From assembly GCF_002770595.1 (NCBI RefSeq), contig NZ_CP022986.1:1612001-1676000 (forward strand): a stretch of 64,000 nt of DNA, given 5' to 3'. The translations under genes and the position numbers were made by a program. The notes beneath the pieces are model-generated. The model saw only the letters and a list, made by a program, of their open reading frames with translations, made no database searches and was not told the DNA's origin. Shown in pieces: positions 45,101-52,941 of the stretch (the stretch's first letter is position 1; every line of letters begins with the position of its first letter). This DNA comes from Chryseobacterium camelliae (GTDB taxonomy: Bacteria; Bacteroidota; Bacteroidia; Flavobacteriales; Weeksellaceae).

Positions 45101-48100
45101 AATTGAGTGAGGTATGGTTAACTCCGGCTAGTACGGTATTGTTTGAACCGTAATATATTTTAAATGTATTGTAAGGCAGATAAGCTTTGTAGAGGTCATA
45201 ATCCTGTTTCCTGTTATAATATACCTGAATGGTGATTCTCTGATCCACAGGAATCGTATTGTTCTGCAGATCTCCGGTGTAAACTGGAATGGGTACAATC
45301 CCGGAAACCGTCTGGTTATTGGTCATGTCAGTTTCAATGACATTTACGCCATTATTTACAGTAATGGCTATTCGCCTTTTACCGAGTACGGTATTTCCTT
45401 TCTTAATAATATAATAGAACGTTCCCGGGTTGATCCCTGAAGTTCCGATCGGAATACTCTTATTAAAAGAGATTCCATAGGTAACATTGCCTGCAGGGAA
45501 AGAGGTTGCAAGATCTTTTATATTGACTTTCTTACCCATTTCCTTAATGTGGAAAGACGGGTATTCTGCAATACCTTTATAGTTTTTAACAGGTCCGCCG
45601 GCTTGCGGCGTAAACGTAACATCAATATTGTTCCAGTTGCTGTTTTTAAAAACCATATGAGAATCCGTAACTACCTTAAACTGCAATACTTCATCTGCAC
45701 TGATATTCACATTATTTAAGGTTACAGCCGGAGTTACAAATGGAATGTTAGACTGAACATATGTATTGGATGTGTATAAAGGAGTTTCTGCATCGGTAAC
45801 GGTGTTCAGTTTGGATATTTTGAAAACCATATCGTCCGTAGACTTCGGGAAAGATACCGTTGGTACAGCAATATTTACAGTTCCGTTTTCACTGAATGTA
45901 AGCGGCTTAGAGTTATTATTCAGAAGGAAGTTATCTGAATAGGTCCCGTTATTCATGTAAAATCCGCTTTGCTCTTCTTCTTCGTTGTTCGGTATAACGG
46001 TTCCGGTTATATTATCTACATATTCGACTTTAGGATTGGTAAAAACCCTGAAGTTTTTATCTTCTCTTTTATGAAGCCTTACAAAAACCTTATCACCGGA
46101 TTTTACAAACAGACGTCCGGTATTATCGCTACCCAGGTGATTGGTAGTAGCCGGCGGCATCATCTGAATTTGGCTGAAGAAGGTGTTATAATTCGTAATG
46201 ACGATATTTTGATGTACTCCGGTAGTCAGCTCAGTTAAATACATCCTGCTGTTTTTACCGGGAATTGATGGGGAAAGCATCTCTATGGAATATACAGCTT
46301 TTGCTCCGGTCACATTTTCAACTTCAATCTCATCTGTGATTTTAATATTCCCATCTTTTGGGGCTACCCACATCTTCACCACATCATTTTTCGAAATGGT
46401 GTGCCATCCTTCCATAGGGGAAGCATGCTCCACAGCAGCATCGGCAACCACAACCATATTTTCGGTCTGATCACTGAATTTGGTCATCTGATTGACGCCT
46501 CCGCTAAGTTTATTGAACCAGACTTCCCCGTCTTTCACCACATCCATTAAGCCGTCGGAATTAGCATCCGTAAGATAAACAGGGGTATTGCTTTTACTGG
46601 TAGACCACATTTGTGAAAAATTAAACCCTATTCCAAATACCTTCATTCCCACATCGTATCCTATATTATCGGTTTTTGTCGATGTCTGGGAAAAGTTACT
46701 TTGAAGATTGGATATCTGTTTTGGGCTTCCAAAGATGAGTGACCCGGAATCAAGAGATCCGGAACTTACAAAAAGACCTGTATTGGGTTTTCTGTAAATG
46801 ATATCCTGAATTCCGTCTCCGTCAAAATCAACAAGCTGCTGGGCTTTTTTGGCATCAGCATTAGACATCCCGAGATTGAATGATCCCTGCGCATGTCCGA
46901 AGGGATTCTGGGTAGGCCACAGAATACTGATTCCTATACCCGGAACCCTACCGTGAACACCCCATTCAAAAGTATAATTGGCACTGATCTTTGACGGGGA
47001 AAGCGATGCGGGTAATACCGGAAATGCATTGGCTACACTGGCATTTACACTGCTGTCGGCCGAAAAATTACTCCCATTGCTCAATATATCATTGTAATAT
47101 TCCAGGTCATAGCGGGATGCCTGGCTTCCGTTCTTATCCAATTCATAAATGCTTTGGAGAAGCGTTTTGAAAAACTCTCCTGTAGCATAATTCAACTGGT
47201 AACTTCTGATCGTCTGCCCGTTATATTTTACATAAATCTTATTCAGTTTGTATGGCTCAATCCTTTTCACTCCCTGCTTGGCATTGATGCTGATATCCTG
47301 CCTGGTTACCGATGCTTCCCTTTCAAATTCTACAGAATAAAGTCCATCTGCCCCATCTTTTCCTGTATATACAATACGCTGGATATGAAAAACATTTCCG
47401 TTATTAAGGTTGGCATTGTCTCCGCTGAAACCATTCTGATTTGCATTTTCATAATAATAAATAATATTATTCTTATGGGTATCCTCTACCTTCCAGATAG
47501 CCCACTGTACAATATCTCCTGCAGGTGTTGTTACGACAGACTGGGAGTTCACACTGCTTTCATCACCTCCATAGTAGGTTTTTGTACCATCTGTGGAAGT
47601 TATCACCCAACGGTATTCTTTTGTCGTGGCTCCATAACGTTCGATTTTTATAAAATTGTGATTTCTCCTCAGGAAAAACACTTTCTTGTTGTTTGCAAAA
47701 AGTTCGTTTCTCTTTTGTTTATTGGTCGTATAGACACCACTTGTTTCATCAATATCATTATGCCTGTGAGGAAGGTAGCTGCCATCGTATACCAGCATTT
47801 CGCCATTCAAAGAATAAAGTTCAGTTTCATTGGCTGAATCAAATGTTGGGCTCCCCCATCTTGTATCAATATTGATTGAGGAAAGGCCGCTTACATCCCA
47901 TCCTTCTCCCATCCATCCGTTTCCGCTGCTGCTGCTGTAGGCAATAGACAAGCCGGGCTGCATTCCTTTTCTTCCGGAAGGAATTACGATCGGGTAGGAA
48001 ACATTGGCATCTCCTTTCTGGTTTGCCGTAGGCGGAGATATAAACTGTGTTGCAGCGGTTGGATCTCCTGCTTTTAATCCGCTCATGCTTGTGGGTGAAA

Positions 48101-49301
48101 AAGCATTGGTCTGAGGGGATTCAGGTACTGAAATAATACCATTGATGTAATCATTATCCCCTTTGGTTTCCAAAGTAACCGTTTTTGATTTCTCATCAAC
48201 GACTGCAGATTTTTCTATTACCCATTGTCTTTTACTATAATCAAAATAAAACACCCTGATATCCTTTGGGGATATTAACCCTAACCTTTTCTGATCATAA
48301 GGAATTGTTATTTTGATCTTCTTATCAAGTTTTCCGGCCACTACGGATACCCTGTAAGCTGCCTGATCTGCACTAATATTTTTTATACCGCCGGACACCA
48401 CCGGAAAGTCTTTTTCTCTTAACTTAGAAAATTCAACAGACGCCGATGAAGATGTTTCTTTTTCGATGGTGGCTTTTATATCACCATAACTTACAGCATA
48501 CTCTTTATCTTTTGAAATTTCCACAGTTCTTGAAACCGGATATTCAGAATGGATAACCTTGAAAGCATCCTTTTTCTCAGGAATTTTGTAAACATTTACA
48601 GCGCCCCCTGAAGTAACGGTGTATGCTCCCGACAACTGGTCATTACCAGTCATCTCAAAAGTTTTTTCAAACTCTCCGTTTTTTACAAAAACCGTTTCGT
48701 TGTTCACTATGACTGAAGCTGACAAAACATTACTCCCTTTTACATAGAGCGTCTGACCGGATGCGGCAGAACTGATATTCATACCTGTCGCTTTTTTGTC
48801 TTTTTCAAAAACAAGCCTGAGGTTCTTAACTTTGTATTTTACCCCTGCTGCCGGTGATGTAAAAAGGATCGTATTACTACCATGTTTAATAAACTCTGCA
48901 CCAATTTTCTCTCTCTGATGCGTCCATACAGTATTGGCTACCACAATACTGCCTCCGATGGCAATATTATGATTAATGGATCTGGGAACAGACTCATGGG
49001 AAGCCAGACCAAAAAGATCATATTCCAAATAAACAGCCGTATTTCCCGATTTTGCAGGAACATTAACCGTAAAAAAATTATCTGAAATCTGATCTTCTTC
49101 CTGATCTGAAAATGTTCCGATAATCCCTTGCTTTTCTGCTGAATCGTAGGCTATACTATTCCCAGAGAAGAAAGTATTATAGGAAGTTTTATTACTTTCG
49201 TTAGCTGAGTCCTGCAGATTTGAAGCTAAGCTATCTTTTATTCCTGAGGAAACTTCTTTTTTCTTAACATCTGAATCCTCCGCAGAAGCCTTTTCTTCCA
49301 C
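39147..49301 (-). CDS. Giant SpvB/TcdB/RHS-repeat protein with variable C-terminal domain
   Basis: 3384 codons from a GTG. In order: a beta-rich N-terminal part with ZU5-like strands, an SpvB domain from about residue 405 (PIVIPSGRKGMQPGLSIAYS), FG-GAP-like DxNxDG repeats (for example MDMNGDGYPDIVYTDK, FEDINGDGLLDVLI), YD/RHS repeats from about residue 2200, and the RHS core (PFGETMAEQ, ELDMETGLYYYGARYYNP) near 3062-3110. About 226 residues after YIDPNGK (39150-39827) form a tip of unknown type with lower GC. The family encapsulates a toxin and delivers it to competitors or hosts. The body lacks a signal peptide because an in-frame TAA (49314-49316) separates it from a leader. Confidence 0.85.
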   Translation of the reverse strand: MEEKASAEDSDVKKKEVSSGIKDSLASNLQDSANESNKTSYNTFFSGNSIAYDSAEKQGIIGTFSDQEEDQISDNFFTVNVPAKSGNTAVYLEYDLFGLASHESVPRSINHNIAIGGSIVVANTVWTHQREKIGAEFIKHGSNTILFTSPAAGVKYKVKNLRLVFEKDKKATGMNISSAASGQTLYVKGSNVLSASVIVNNETVFVKNGEFEKTFEMTGNDQLSGAYTVTSGGAVNVYKIPEKKDAFKVIHSEYPVSRTVEISKDKEYAVSYGDIKATIEKETSSSASVEFSKLREKDFPVVSGGIKNISADQAAYRVSVVAGKLDKKIKITIPYDQKRLGLISPKDIRVFYFDYSKRQWVIEKSAVVDEKSKTVTLETKGDNDYINGIISVPESPQTNAFSPTSMSGLKAGDPTAATQFISPPTANQKGDANVSYPIVIPSGRKGMQPGLSIAYSSSSGNGWMGEGWDVSGLSSINIDTRWGSPTFDSANETELYSLNGEMLVYDGSYLPHRHNDIDETSGVYTTNKQKRNELFANNKKVFFLRRNHNFIKIERYGATTKEYRWVITSTDGTKTYYGGDESSVNSQSVVTTPAGDIVQWAIWKVEDTHKNNIIYYYENANQNGFSGDNANLNNGNVFHIQRIVYTGKDGADGLYSVEFEREASVTRQDISINAKQGVKRIEPYKLNKIYVKYNGQTIRSYQLNYATGEFFKTLLQSIYELDKNGSQASRYDLEYYNDILSNGSNFSADSSVNASVANAFPVLPASLSPSKISANYTFEWGVHGRVPGIGISILWPTQNPFGHAQGSFNLGMSNADAKKAQQLVDFDGDGIQDIIYRKPNTGLFVSSGSLDSGSLIFGSPKQISNLQSNFSQTSTKTDNIGYDVGMKVFGIGFNFSQMWSTSKSNTPVYLTDANSDGLMDVVKDGEVWFNKLSGGVNQMTKFSDQTENMVVVADAAVEHASPMEGWHTISKNDVVKMWVAPKDGNIKITDEIEVENVTGAKAVYSIEMLSPSIPGKNSRMYLTELTTGVHQNIVITNYNTFFSQIQMMPPATTNHLGSDNTGRLFVKSGDKVFVRLHKREDKNFRVFTNPKVEYVDNITGTVIPNNEEEEQSGFYMNNGTYSDNFLLNNNSKPLTFSENGTVNIAVPTVSFPKSTDDMVFKISKLNTVTDAETPLYTSNTYVQSNIPFVTPAVTLNNVNISADEVLQFKVVTDSHMVFKNSNWNNIDVTFTPQAGGPVKNYKGIAEYPSFHIKEMGKKVNIKDLATSFPAGNVTYGISFNKSIPIGTSGINPGTFYYIIKKGNTVLGKRRIAITVNNGVNVIETDMTNNQTVSGIVPIPVYTGDLQNNTIPVDQRITIQVYYNRKQDYDLYKAYLPYNTFKIYYGSNNTVLAGVNHTSLNSTSLNQVGQFYNNWTQFLYNEGADVIQVKEGEDGYNYNLNTPYDNYGRLINIDKFSEVNLPVNLNYSTCNNIPTNTADYQNVVAQCMADQINNSNFYQSSNTVQMQPIKSMDPIKVGNVEKWVGYGPEQYSMADSFKDDETVSDFYNPQTVDPDLSDTVVQGNVDTKMYAINKKHYSKSLTSTLSGSLFVTVSNSKSKLVGMGSVDLQDYMDMNGDGYPDIVYTDKMQVTNSTGGLGGLVNSYVNGYLTNTKSYQNSVSAQYSPVSHKTVGAMYRGGIMNIPGVTGFSGIVINVPGTATTDVSSPWSTGVTASYDAKDANEAYWMDLNGDGLADRITAADSNMKYFLNTGNGISANAETFANFSTFASHPVGSASIGFDTSSVSSFPVSVGASASASFGSSNTTFEDINGDGLLDVLIIGSNSTRVRYNLGNKFSQEVTLSKNGGGVDFNNESKTYNGSANLGVHFYKNIPIVWLFIPPFIILPLIYFKIGFDVSTNAGISISEVDKTFKDMNGDGFADLVISKADGLTVNYSNIGKTNKLKSATSIYNRMPLNKFMIDYEFKKANYSNPHGKMVMSKVTVINPDVNSGNYLVSTPGKDMQTQFEYGTSRYDRRERDYFGFDTVTTKEIDGSNNVYRSSKQTFYNNSYFSNGILRKTEIFGGTSSLLSMKEDTYKFYKFKNNNTQIDITQTSPITDSFDTGGKEGRKMATVLLDTSKNWVYENGGSILTTTRMAYNAKGQVTGYIYQSPSTAYNTKITYHTTLLNNIIDVPKSIDVYNGTSGTILLRHRETQADANTGNIERVTVKLNAGENADTKIKYDAYGNIAQVTYPPNENNQNYVLTYQYDATQNKYVVQVTDSFNVKSSSIYDPWFDVLTQSKDITGNIMTYQYDTRGRITSILAPNEAADGLPYTVNYEYFMSPFSAANNTQRYLFGAITRNYDPQHPQNPIETINIADGLGRVVQSKKDIEVDAEERMSISGTTLYDLYGRAVKQYHPTYEGKDPSAISSGTNYNIKFNTGVAGYYTSTVYDVRNRAVQQIDEDNHAIDFEYGMIGSLLKTTVKEMQNSLVQLKSETYKNAEGQTVQNTNYLNAQAQDTFYRYDLLGQLTGVIDPQSIQINYEYDLAGRRTRNIHPDHGATRLEYDKASNLIRYFTSNLLGDPSISTPYVKYNYSYNRLASIRYPDLANGSGNPSNVKYVYGAAGTGNGTARVIRKYDSSGDTQFKYGRLGEVVEENRSVYPYNAPAMGFVTQYTYDSWSRIRNIMYPDGENVSYEYDLGGNLRKFFNAGGYEYVKNITYDHYGQRLSIDFGNDTRSEFQYLPTNRRLDSHILKNNAGNDLLANGYQYDFVGNITDIYNKAPKSPNEMGGLYSHRYSYDQLNRLNRAEGTFGEKDGSPYSVSQSDFGLRLDYNLSGGILSKRQSHYQDGMNNASNTYDHSYQYIKGTHMVETVTNQQNGSSEAFTYDFNGNPVFHNTKTEGGNTMFWDEQDRLKAYYAPEQGVFQYHTYDDKSDRIIKYNLKEKSDLYQNGSLISSGLAVDAYKLYPNAYISVTSDDRYTKHYYAGEQRVASRVMNGTSIFVMGATPYRTQQDKDKEQVNPETDFKSYLKKAGLDSSQVALELAKGPGSQSDVYYLHGDHLGTATYVTNSNAETTQFFLNLPFGETMAEQMTGAYDNPYKFNAKELDMETGLYYYGARYYNPRLSIWYAVDPLAVYNPVMETQFYGDGQHNGGVFYCGNLNPYIYTYQNPIKYIDPNGKQTFFMQTRSFAPFNTFGGGFEGDGDNRKFSTNLSNTYRIAATAKVNLDNKNMTITPHTTHSDWLGTKFSSATSPTNVEGSNAYSGNKQSFYVHMFGKNKALLWGLVSPDIDASVSFNVSKIVKGQSFDIEGQVFGDKFPSNETFITDLNGNSIFLGVSGADGSPFTSLAGDNYRPMSSFKFKVLLNSNDTFKGVNYRGKNYTLNQWNSQFQKLNPQDGSVQSGKAAK

Positions 49302-49313
49302 AGTGTTTTCCGA

Positions 49314-49484
49314 TTAGCTGATGTCTTTTTCATCCTTCCACTCGTCTATCAGCTCTTTTTTAAATTCCCTGACTTTTAGTTTATCCTGCCTTGTAAAGCT
49401 TGCAAACACAAACATACAGGCAAAGAAACACACAAGGAGGCATGACTTCTTGGTAAAAGGAAACCGAATATCTTTTATTTTCAT
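49314..49484 (-). pseudogene. Detached signal-peptide segment of the RHS gene
   Basis: ATG at 49484 opens 56 codons: MKIKDIRFPFTKKS, a hydrophobic stretch CLLVCFFACMFVFASF, then a charged segment ending DEKDIS and a TAA at 49314-49316. The next codons, in the same frame, run SENTVEEKAS straight into the RHS body. This looks like one gene interrupted by a nonsense codon, though a separate small exported peptide is possible. It starts 9 bp after the T9SS-protein stop. Confidence 0.65.
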
Positions 49485-49493
49485 GGTTATGTT

Positions 49494-50879
49494 TTAATCT
49501 ACGATTAGTTTAAATGTTTTAAGGATTTTTCCGTTCTGGGTAAGGATAATCAGATAAGAGCTCTGAATTCCGAGATGGTTTACATAAGACCTGGCATTCC
49601 TGTCTACCTTATCCAGAACCACCAGCCTGCCGCCACCGTCATATACTGATACGGATAGGTTTTCCATAGGAGGGAATACAATGGTAAAGTTCTGGTCTTT
49701 CTTAACAGGATTAGGATACAGGTTTATTTTGCTGATATCCAGAGACAGCTGATCAGCCGAGATTTCTGAATTTATTACGGAGCCAGAATTTCCACCTTCC
49801 TTATTGTTTAACGGACTTACCGCGAAAGTAAAATGAGCTGTCTGTATGGAATTTAATGCCTTCTTAAAGTCAACTTTACTGAATGTTACAAACCCTTCGT
49901 TCTCCGCACCCTGGATTCTCACCCATTCACCATTATCTTTCTTGAAAAGCATCCAGTAATTCAGCGGCAATGATCTTGGATTAACAGTATTTTTATTAAC
50001 TCTTACTGTATAATTGTCCTTTGGGATATTGTTTCCTGTGAAACTGATCTCCCAATTTCTCTCAAGAATATCCAATCCCCTATCTACTGTAAATGACATT
50101 CCTTTATTGTCATCCGACCACATCACAAAATTATGATCGTCTATCGCTGATGCATTATCGGCATTTGTCCGGTTGATGTCATTCATACCAATAGTCAGGA
50201 ACAAATCTGCCTGGTTAGAAGACTGTTTCTGATAAAGCTCGTTACCGTCATCCCTGCCTAATCCGGTCGCCCTGTAAAGGTAGTCTTTGTGCTTTTCGGG
50301 GTCCCAGATGACCTTTTCGTCACTGGAATAGTATATGCCCTTATCTAAAGAAATTCCATATTTGATGGCCAGGTAGGAGTGAATTTTATTCAGTTCCATT
50401 TTCTTAGCTTTCCTGGGAATGAAAATCATTTCGTAAAGATTCTGATCGGACAGCTTAATCATCAGGCTGTCAGTCTTGCCTTTTTTTGGATCTGCATGAG
50501 CTGCAAATGAAAAAAAACTCGGCCTTTTACGCAGCTCAATATTTTTGTCTTTATAAGAATCCCGGAAAACAGTATTGGATAGAACTATCTTCTGACCCTC
50601 ATTATTCCAGATCAATTCATCCTCTTTGGAGGAATGTACAACTGCAAGAGTATAACTTTTATTCTTGTCATATTTAATCTTGCCATTGACCAGCTGGTGC
50701 TCAATGCCACAATGGAAATTAAGCAGTTTTTCATCTTTACACTGATGGGAAGCCCGGGAATCTGTCTTTACTTTTTCCCAAAGCTGAATATCGGATTGTA
50801 CAAGCTGGCAGGATGCAGAAATGCCATAAAAGAAAAACAGGCCAATCAAAAATTTGTTTTTTATACAGGTATCAGTCAT
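49494..50879 (-). CDS. Exported protein with type IX secretion C-terminal sorting domain
   Basis: 461 residues. Signal peptide ends ISASCQ. The middle carries HSYLAIKYGISLDKGIYYSS and a following jelly-roll-like region (YRATGLGRDDGNELYQKQ), a module repeated in flavobacterial surface proteins. The C-terminal 75 residues are a type A sorting domain: INLYPNPVKK, VSVYDGGGRLV and KTFKLIVD. It should cross the outer membrane by T9SS and be surface-attached. It is the first gene of the unit that continues with the RHS protein (9-bp gap), so it may act as carrier or anchor for the toxin. That role is inferred. Confidence 0.85.
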   Translation of the reverse strand: MTDTCIKNKFLIGLFFFYGISASCQLVQSDIQLWEKVKTDSRASHQCKDEKLLNFHCGIEHQLVNGKIKYDKNKSYTLAVVHSSKEDELIWNNEGQKIVLSNTVFRDSYKDKNIELRKRPSFFSFAAHADPKKGKTDSLMIKLSDQNLYEMIFIPRKAKKMELNKIHSYLAIKYGISLDKGIYYSSDEKVIWDPEKHKDYLYRATGLGRDDGNELYQKQSSNQADLFLTIGMNDINRTNADNASAIDDHNFVMWSDDNKGMSFTVDRGLDILERNWEISFTGNNIPKDNYTVRVNKNTVNPRSLPLNYWMLFKKDNGEWVRIQGAENEGFVTFSKVDFKKALNSIQTAHFTFAVSPLNNKEGGNSGSVINSEISADQLSLDISKINLYPNPVKKDQNFTIVFPPMENLSVSVYDGGGRLVVLDKVDRNARSYVNHLGIQSSYLIILTQNGKILKTFKLIVD

Positions 50880-51270
50880 AAAACTCAGGATTTAAGATCA
50901 TGGATATTAAAATATTTTAAAGCAACAATTACTATTAAATAAAACCTAATAAAAAACCTGAAAAAAGATGGATAAAATAATGATAAGAACTTTTAATCAT
51001 AAGAGTTTTATGGATTAGTTTTATTTTTCGTAAAAGTAATAAAAAAAATTACTCACACAACATTTATTTATTAACAAAAGCTTAACGATGATTAAATTAA
51101 CATTAATACTAATTTAAAACATTGATAATCAACACTATATTTTACTTATTTTTTGCAAAAAACAAATTTTTAATTCACAAATTATAGAACAAGACACATT
51201 GCTAAATATCACTCAGGAAGGAAAAAATCAATTTTTATTCTTTTTATTTTTTTTAATTCCAAAAAATCTC
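50880..51270. other. AT-rich intergenic region before the tRNAs
   Basis: Nearly 400 bp with very low GC and no gene. It must contain the promoter for the minus-strand T9SS/RHS unit, but I could not identify a clear -7 for it. Confidence 0.4.
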
Positions 51271-51278
51271 TATATTTG
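51271..51278 (+). promoter_or_regulatory. Promoter -7 element of the tRNA pair
   Basis: TATATTTG, a full TAnnTTTG match, 46 bp upstream of tRNA-Pro, within a T-rich upstream region. Confidence 0.65.
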
Positions 51279-51324
51279 CACCCACAAAAAACAAGGTAAT
51301 TCTTGTTACAATGATGACCTCAAT

Positions 51325-51399
51325 CGGGGCGTAGCGTAGTCCGGTCATCGCGCCTGGTTTGGGACCAGGAGGTCGCAGGTTCGAATCCTGCCGCCCCGA
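51325..51399 (+). tRNA. tRNA-Pro (anticodon UGG)
   Basis: Cloverleaf with acceptor CGGGGCG / CGCCCCG, anticodon stem CCTGG / CCAGG and loop TTTGGGA (TGG at 51360-51362), and T-arm GCAGGTTCGAATCCTGC. CCA is not encoded. It shares a transcript with tRNA-Arg 18 bp downstream. Confidence 0.97.
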
Positions 51400-51417
51400 C
51401 TTTTCAACAACTTTTTA

Positions 51418-51491
51418 GGGTGCGTAGCTCAGCTGGATAGAGCATCTGCCTTCTAAGCAGACGGTCAAAGGTTCGAATCCTTTCGCGCTCA
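51418..51491 (+). tRNA. tRNA-Arg (anticodon UCU)
   Basis: Acceptor GGGTGCG / CGCGCTC, D-arm GCTC...GAGC, anticodon stem TCTGC / GCAGA with loop CTTCTAA (TCT at 51452-51454), and T-arm AAAGGTTCGAATCCTTT. CCA is not encoded. Its 3' half is echoed at 30553-30570 and 55183-55203, so this gene appears to be an attachment target. Confidence 0.97.
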
Positions 51492-51500
51492 CAAACAGCC

Positions 51501-51541
51501 AAATGGCACCAAACTAAAGACAGTTGGCGCCATTTTTTTAT
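51501..51541 (+). terminator. Terminator of the tRNA operon
   Basis: AAATGGCACCAA / TTGGCGCCATTT stem followed by seven T residues. Confidence 0.85.
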
Positions 51542-51701
51542 TACCGTATATCGAAAATTATTATCATTAAGGTCATAAAGTGAATTTAAAAGATATGAAA
51601 AAAGAACTTTCAGCTAGTACGGCTTGTAAACATTCAGCTAGAATAAGTGAATACATCTAAGAATTTGCTACGAAATAAACTCAGCCTATCATTTTTAGCT
51701 T

Positions 51702-51709
51702 TACATTTG
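51702..51709 (+). promoter_or_regulatory. Promoter -7 element of the AraC gene
   Basis: TACATTTG, a full TAnnTTTG match, 25 bp upstream of the proposed TTG start. Confidence 0.55.
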
Positions 51710-51734
51710 TCTATTCATTTTTTAAAATAGTCAG

Positions 51735-52823
51735 TTGGGAAAAAACATTGAATTGATCAGCAGTTTAGGAAAAATAGTCGTTTTTCTTATGCTAATGTTT
51801 TCTGTCTTTCTTTTAACGGTCAAAAGTAATAAGAAACTTTCCAATCAATTATTCGCATTATTCCTTTTGCTCACCGCATTTGACTTTACCGGTTTTTTTA
51901 TGGGTAATTTGCTTGCCACTCATCCTGATATTAAAATATTAAAGATTTCCTCTTCGTTATTGCAGATGCCTGCATTTTATCTGTATGTTCTGGCCATATG
52001 CTATTATAATTTTAAACTTAAACCAAAACATCTTATCCATACCCTACTATTTCTTGGATTTTTCATTTTTTTCAAGTTAACTTCTATTTCCGATCAAAGT
52101 TTTTTAGTATTTACAATTATAGCAGAAATACAGTATTATGTATATATTATCATCATTTTCCTAAGTCTGAAAAAATACAAAGCAGTCCATCGTGAGAACT
52201 ATTCGAACTATGATAATGACAATTATAAATGGTTGCTTCAGATTACTCTATTTTTCTTTTTTGCCCATCTGTTTGTACTTGCAAAATTAGGACTCCAATA
52301 TTTTGGACAGGATCAAAGTTTTCTACAAAACATTTACTTAATCATCAGCACGATTGCTTTAATTACAATATGTTGGTTCGTATTAAAAGCTTTATATAAT
52401 CCCCAACATTTTACAGGCATTGGATCATATTTGGAGCCTATTGACACTTTAATTAAAAAAAACAAATACATATCCGATAAAAAGATAATTCCTAACCACA
52501 GCTCGATAAGGCTCAAAGCTTATATGGAGCAGAACAAACCTTATCTGGATGATGAATTGACATTACAAAAGCTGGCTGCACAGGTCGATATGCCCGAGAA
52601 AGAACTTTCTATCCTCATCAATCAACAAATTGGAAAACATTTTTTTGATTTTATAAATGCATATAGGATTAGGGATGCAAAGTTACTTTTGAAAGAAAAC
52701 CCCCATTTGACAGTCCTCGAAATCTTATATCAGGTGGGATTCAGTTCCAAATCATCTTTTTACACAGCCTTTAAAAAAGAAACAAACTTCACACCCTCAG
52801 ATTACAGAAAATCAAAAAGTTAG
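51735..52823 (+). CDS. AraC-family regulator with seven-helix membrane N-terminus
   Basis: 362 residues. Seven membrane helices fill about residues 8-225, and the C-terminal 110 residues are an AraC DNA-binding domain (LTLQKLAAQVDMPEKELSIL, then YRIRDAKLLLKENPHLTVLE and GFSSKSSFYTAFKKETNFTP). Membrane-bound AraC proteins of this kind are common in flavobacteria, with unknown signals. The proposed start is TTG at 51735. The next ATG (51789) would cut into helix 1. The gene and the serine hydrolase after it are markedly AT-rich against the flanks, fitting an insertion next to tRNA-Arg. Confidence 0.88.
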   Translation: MGKNIELISSLGKIVVFLMLMFSVFLLTVKSNKKLSNQLFALFLLLTAFDFTGFFMGNLLATHPDIKILKISSSLLQMPAFYLYVLAICYYNFKLKPKHLIHTLLFLGFFIFFKLTSISDQSFLVFTIIAEIQYYVYIIIIFLSLKKYKAVHRENYSNYDNDNYKWLLQITLFFFFAHLFVLAKLGLQYFGQDQSFLQNIYLIISTIALITICWFVLKALYNPQHFTGIGSYLEPIDTLIKKNKYISDKKIIPNHSSIRLKAYMEQNKPYLDDELTLQKLAAQVDMPEKELSILINQQIGKHFFDFINAYRIRDAKLLLKENPHLTVLEILYQVGFSSKSSFYTAFKKETNFTPSDYRKSKS

Positions 52824-52941
52824 ACAATGTCCGATTTTTATCCGGACCCATTAATCAGTATAATTAGGTTCGATTATCGAAACTCGGACTTTTATGATGG
52901 ATAGAAATTACAAATTTGTTTCAAATTAAATTTTGAATCAA

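Noticed and set aside
39674..49085. Many small frames on both strands within the RHS gene
   Set aside because: They lie wholly inside a long, motif-rich coding frame, have no supporting motifs and are shadows of it.
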